Source: an uncultured Erysipelotrichaceae bacterium (GTDB lineage Bacteria; Bacillota_I; Bacilli_A; RF39; UBA660). Taken from it: 7,088 nt of DNA. Below, in pieces: positions 4,534-7,088 of the stretch. The stretch's first letter is position 1, and every line of letters begins with the position of its first letter. The position numbers were made by a program, and so were the translations under genes. The notes under the pieces are model-generated. The model saw nothing but the letters and a program-made list of their open reading frames with translations. It did not search any database and was not told where the DNA came from. The stretch spans positions 1 to 7,088 of the forward strand of contig CACZQZ010000005.1 in assembly GCA_902783405.1 (NCBI GenBank), in the 5' to 3' direction.

Positions 4534-5388
4534 TTATTTTTCAATCACAGAAATAGCTTTTTTTATGGTATTTTCAAAATGTTCATAGTCAACTTCTATC
4601 CAAGTAATATTCATTTGATGACGAAAAAAGGTATATTGTCTTTTAGCATATCTTCTACTATTTTGTTTTATCTTATCTAAACAATTGTCTAATGATTCTT
4701 TACCTTCAAAATAAGGAAATAATTCTTTATAACCGATTGGTGTGAGAACGGCTTTACTTCGAATACCTGATTTATAAATATTTTCGGATTCATTAAGTAA
4801 TCCTTCACTTACCATGTCATCTACTCTTTGATTAATCTTATCGTAAAGTATTTCTCTATTTGCTGTTAATCCAATAAAAATTGTATCATAAAGTAAAGTG
4901 TTCTTTCCAATATCATCACTATTTTCTCTAGAAAGGGCTCTTTCGATTCTTTTCCTATTATTTGGATGAATATTTGTATTTGGTTCTTTTTCTTTTAAGA
5001 GTTCATATAATTCTTCATTAGAATACATATCATAATTTTGTTTTACCTCTTCACTAAATTTATAATCAAATAAAGCTGCTTTAATATATAAACCTGTTCC
5101 ACCTACAAAAATAACTGTTTTTCCTTTTTGATGAATTTCATCGATACATTTTCTAGCATCTTTTTGATAATCATAAATGGAATAAGCTTCTGTTATTTCT
5201 TTGATATCCATCAAATGATGGATAATTCCTTCTTTATCTTTTATTTTAGCAGTAGCTATATTCATTCCTTTATAAATTTGGGTACTATCTGCATTTATAA
5301 TTTCCGCGTTATATTTTTTGGCAAGTTCTAGACTTAATTTTGTCTTGCCAGTTCCAGTAGGTCCTGTTATAACAATAATTTTTTTCAT
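4534..5388 (-). CDS. miaA: tRNA dimethylallyltransferase (isopentenyl transferase)
   Basis: A 284-residue cytoplasmic enzyme that transfers a dimethylallyl group from DMAPP to N6 of A37 in tRNAs reading UNN codons. Motifs in order: P-loop GPTGTGKT at 9-16; NADSTQIYKGM at 32-42, holding the catalytic Asp and substrate-contacting residues; GGTGLYIKA at 96-104; HPNNRKRIERAL at 141-152; TPIGYKEL at 216-223; and RRYAKRQYTFFR at 245-256, where most family members have TWFR. It is somewhat short (E. coli is 316) but no motif is missing. The start at 5388 is certain: AAGGAG lies at the right distance and is embedded in the last codons of the upstream gene, whose TAA ends one base before this ATG, so the two genes are translationally coupled. 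The neighbouring tRNA-Gln has G36 and is not an expected substrate. No clear terminator follows. Confidence 0.97.
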   Translation of the reverse strand: MKKIIVITGPTGTGKTKLSLELAKKYNAEIINADSTQIYKGMNIATAKIKDKEGIIHHLMDIKEITEAYSIYDYQKDARKCIDEIHQKGKTVIFVGGTGLYIKAALFDYKFSEEVKQNYDMYSNEELYELLKEKEPNTNIHPNNRKRIERALSRENSDDIGKNTLLYDTIFIGLTANREILYDKINQRVDDMVSEGLLNESENIYKSGIRSKAVLTPIGYKELFPYFEGKESLDNCLDKIKQNSRRYAKRQYTFFRHQMNITWIEVDYEHFENTIKKAISVIEK

Positions 5389-5389
5389 A

Positions 5390-6343
5390 TTAACTCCTTA
5401 CCCTTTTTACTTCATTATGATAAGATTTTTGTAATTGTTTATATGATTCTTCTGTTAAATTAAAATAGTAACCATTATCAAGTTCCAAGCCCAAATAATC
5501 TAAAAAATCTTTTTCTGTATAATCATTAATAATTTCATTTAATTCTAAAAACTCTTCTATTTTCTTTGGATCATTTAATATTCTTTCATGCATAAAAGAA
5601 GCTAGTAAATATCCAACCACATATCTTTGCTGTAAAAATAAAGTAAATTCTTTTTCTTCTAAAATAGTTTTGACATGAGTCCAAAGTAAAACAGCATATT
5701 TCATATCAAATGTTTCGATAACATTTAAAATATCCATTTTAGTAAGGTAACCTTTTTCTAAGTATTCAGAAATTAATCTAAGTTCAAACTCAATACATAT
5801 TGTGTTTTCTTTCATATAACATAGCATATTTTTATCGTTTATCTGATATTCTTTAATATGAAAATATTTTTCAAAATAATCTTTTTGTAATTTTTCTGAA
5901 AGAAGTGAGAAAACTTCACAATAAAAACTACGTGCCAAACTTATTTCTGGTTCTAAGGATATATCATGTATCACTTCATGAGTCATCATAAAGGTATCAC
6001 CGATATTATTTTGGTATGGAATATAAATGTAATTTTCATTATTTTTCATATCTGAAAGAGCTATTTTGTTATTGTCTTCATAATCTTTTTCAAATTCAAT
6101 TTGATTATTTTCTAAACGTTTTATGAGAACATTAGCATAAGAAGGATCTAGATAATTTAAAAACATATTTGTATACTTAATACTTTTACAAAGAGGAACT
6201 CTTTTTTTATATTTTTGTTCTTTAGATGGCAATTTTTCACTTAATATAATATCCACCATCTTAGAAAGATATGTAAATTCCTCTATATCATAAATATTGT
6301 TTTCTGTTAATTCTTTTTCTATAATTTCATTTATTTTTTCCAT
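5390..6343 (-). CDS. Uncharacterised HExxH protein, possible M3-like gluzincin metallopeptidase
   Basis: A 317-residue, mostly helical, acidic protein without signal peptide or membrane segment; I do not recognise a named family. HEVIH at 122-126 is a zinc-metallopeptidase signature, and the preceding MMT fits a helix start. Seventeen residues further on, FYCEVFSLLSE (140-150) contains Glu143, a candidate third zinc ligand. Its look (E, then S, then E) recalls the second ligand helix of M3 oligopeptidases. Near the C-terminus YVVGYLLASFMHERI (241-255) recalls the Tyr/Gly-containing substrate-binding helix of the same clan. It is much shorter than true oligoendopeptidase F (about 600 residues), so it would be a minimal or derived member, perhaps no longer a peptidase. 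The start at 6343 follows AAAGGAG by 8 bases, and this site overlaps the queA stop. It is sandwiched and coupled between queA and miaA, so it is expressed with tRNA-modification enzymes; whether it shares their function is unknown. Confidence 0.85.
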   Translation of the reverse strand: MEKINEIIEKELTENNIYDIEEFTYLSKMVDIILSEKLPSKEQKYKKRVPLCKSIKYTNMFLNYLDPSYANVLIKRLENNQIEFEKDYEDNNKIALSDMKNNENYIYIPYQNNIGDTFMMTHEVIHDISLEPEISLARSFYCEVFSLLSEKLQKDYFEKYFHIKEYQINDKNMLCYMKENTICIEFELRLISEYLEKGYLTKMDILNVIETFDMKYAVLLWTHVKTILEEKEFTLFLQQRYVVGYLLASFMHERILNDPKKIEEFLELNEIINDYTEKDFLDYLGLELDNGYYFNLTEESYKQLQKSYHNEVKRVRS

Positions 6344-6356
6344 AAGTTTTTCTCCT

Positions 6357-7088
6357 TTATTTTATGAACATAGCATCTCCGAAAGAGAAAAAACGATATT
6401 CATGTTTTATAGCATCTTTATAAGCATTTAAAATGTTTTCTTTTCCTGCTAGTGCAGATACTAACATCACAAGTGTTGATTTTGGCAGATGAAAATTTGT
6501 AATTAAAGCATCTACTGCTTTAAATTCATATCCTGGATAAATAAAAATATCTGTCCACCCAGAACACTCTTTAAATTCTCCATAAAGAGATGAGACTGTC
6601 TCAAGTACTCTAGTTGTAGTAGTTCCTACACTAATAATTCTTCTTCCATCTTTTTTTGCTTTATTTAGTTTATCAGCCACTTCTTTATTCATTTGATAAA
6701 ATTCACTATGCATTTTATGTTTTTTTACATCATCTACATTAACTGGTCTAAAGGTTCCTAGTCCTACATGAAGTGTTACAAATAAGATATCAACTCCTTT
6801 TTCTTTTATTTCGTTTAACAATTCTTTTGTAAAGTGAAGTCCTGCAGTAGGCGCAGCAGCACTTCCTATTTCTTTAGCATACACTGTTTGATATCTATCT
6901 TTATCGTTTAATTTTTCATGAATATATGGTGGAAGTGGCATTTCTCCTAATTTATCTAATATTTCATAAAAAATGCCATCATATATCATTTGAAAAGTAC
7001 ATATTCCATCTTCTTCTTTAGAAATACATTTTGCTTTCAAAAGACCATCTCCAAAAGAAATAATTGTTCCTTCTTTTATTCTTTTAGC
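6357..7088 (-). CDS. queA: S-adenosylmethionine:tRNA ribosyltransferase-isomerase (partial, 5' end outside window)
   Basis: The frame is open to the right edge, giving the C-terminal 243 residues of a protein usually about 340 long; roughly 100 N-terminal residues lie outside. QueA adds the cyclopentene-epoxide precursor from S-adenosylmethionine to 7-aminomethyl-7-deazaguanine at position 34 of tRNAs with GUN anticodons, the penultimate step of queuosine formation. Seen in order from the edge: GTIISFGDGLLKA, LGEMPLPPYI, RYQTVYAKEIGSAAAPTAG followed by LHFT, LHVGLGTFRPV, HKMHSEFY, VGTTTTRVLE, GWTDIFIYPGYEF, LITNFHLPKSTLVMLVSA and YRFFSFGDAMFI. These are all hallmark QueA stretches. A TTG at 7040 is internal and not the start, because the sequence upstream of it is also typical QueA. 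The TAA stop overlaps the ribosome binding site of the next gene, indicating an operon. Confidence 0.97.
   Translation of the reverse strand, partial: AKRIKEGTIISFGDGLLKAKCISKEEDGICTFQMIYDGIFYEILDKLGEMPLPPYIHEKLNDKDRYQTVYAKEIGSAAAPTAGLHFTKELLNEIKEKGVDILFVTLHVGLGTFRPVNVDDVKKHKMHSEFYQMNKEVADKLNKAKKDGRRIISVGTTTTRVLETVSSLYGEFKECSGWTDIFIYPGYEFKAVDALITNFHLPKSTLVMLVSALAGKENILNAYKDAIKHEYRFFSFGDAMFIK

Noticed and set aside
5128..5331. Plus-strand open frame of 67 codons rich in Ile and Phe
   Set aside because: It lies antisense to the conserved N-terminal half of miaA; its hydrophobicity reflects reversed Lys/Asp/Glu codons rather than a real membrane protein.

Overview
The window is strongly AT-rich, and every supported gene lies on the minus strand, so transcription runs from position 7088 towards position 1. 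The consensus-type sigma-A promoters, AGGAGG-like ribosome binding sites, RecD2 (the RecBC-independent RecD type of Gram-positives), and the use of TGA as a true stop (recD2 and the epimerase) suggest a low-GC Firmicute-type bacterium using the standard bacterial code. An uncultured gut Bacilli-like lineage is plausible. A Mycoplasma-type code, where TGA is Trp, is argued against. The exact taxon cannot be read from the sequence.

Layout from 7088 downwards: (1) a tightly coupled cluster of queA (5' end outside the window), an unrecognised HExxH protein that may be a gluzincin-type metallopeptidase, and miaA. The ribosome binding site of each downstream gene overlaps or abuts the end of the gene before it. 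(2) A tRNA-Gln with anticodon CUG and encoded CCA, preceded by a perfect inverted repeat and followed 49 bases later by a ribulose-phosphate 3-epimerase-like gene, which ends in a terminator overlapping its stop codon. (3) recD2 from its own sigma-A-like promoter, followed by a 50-residue membrane protein, again ending in a terminator that overlaps the stop codon. (4) Two near-consensus tandem promoters driving a large membrane-anchored, cysteine-rich, probably extracellular protein that runs off the left edge of the window.

Functionally, queA and miaA are both tRNA anticodon-loop modification enzymes (queuosine at position 34 and isopentenyl-adenosine at position 37), and a tRNA gene follows them. 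Rpe belongs to the pentose phosphate pathway and RecD2 to DNA repair. These parts are housekeeping. The less ordinary parts are the left-edge surface protein (duplicated 31-residue Cys module, Pro/Thr linker, thrombospondin-like WSxWSxW motif, promoter with an eight-base homopolymer in its spacer) and the HExxH protein inside the tRNA-modification cluster. I see no CRISPR array, insertion sequence, phage gene or integrase. No gene-free stretch exceeds 300 bases; the longest is about 170 bases (1009-1180), which holds two promoters and a terminator.
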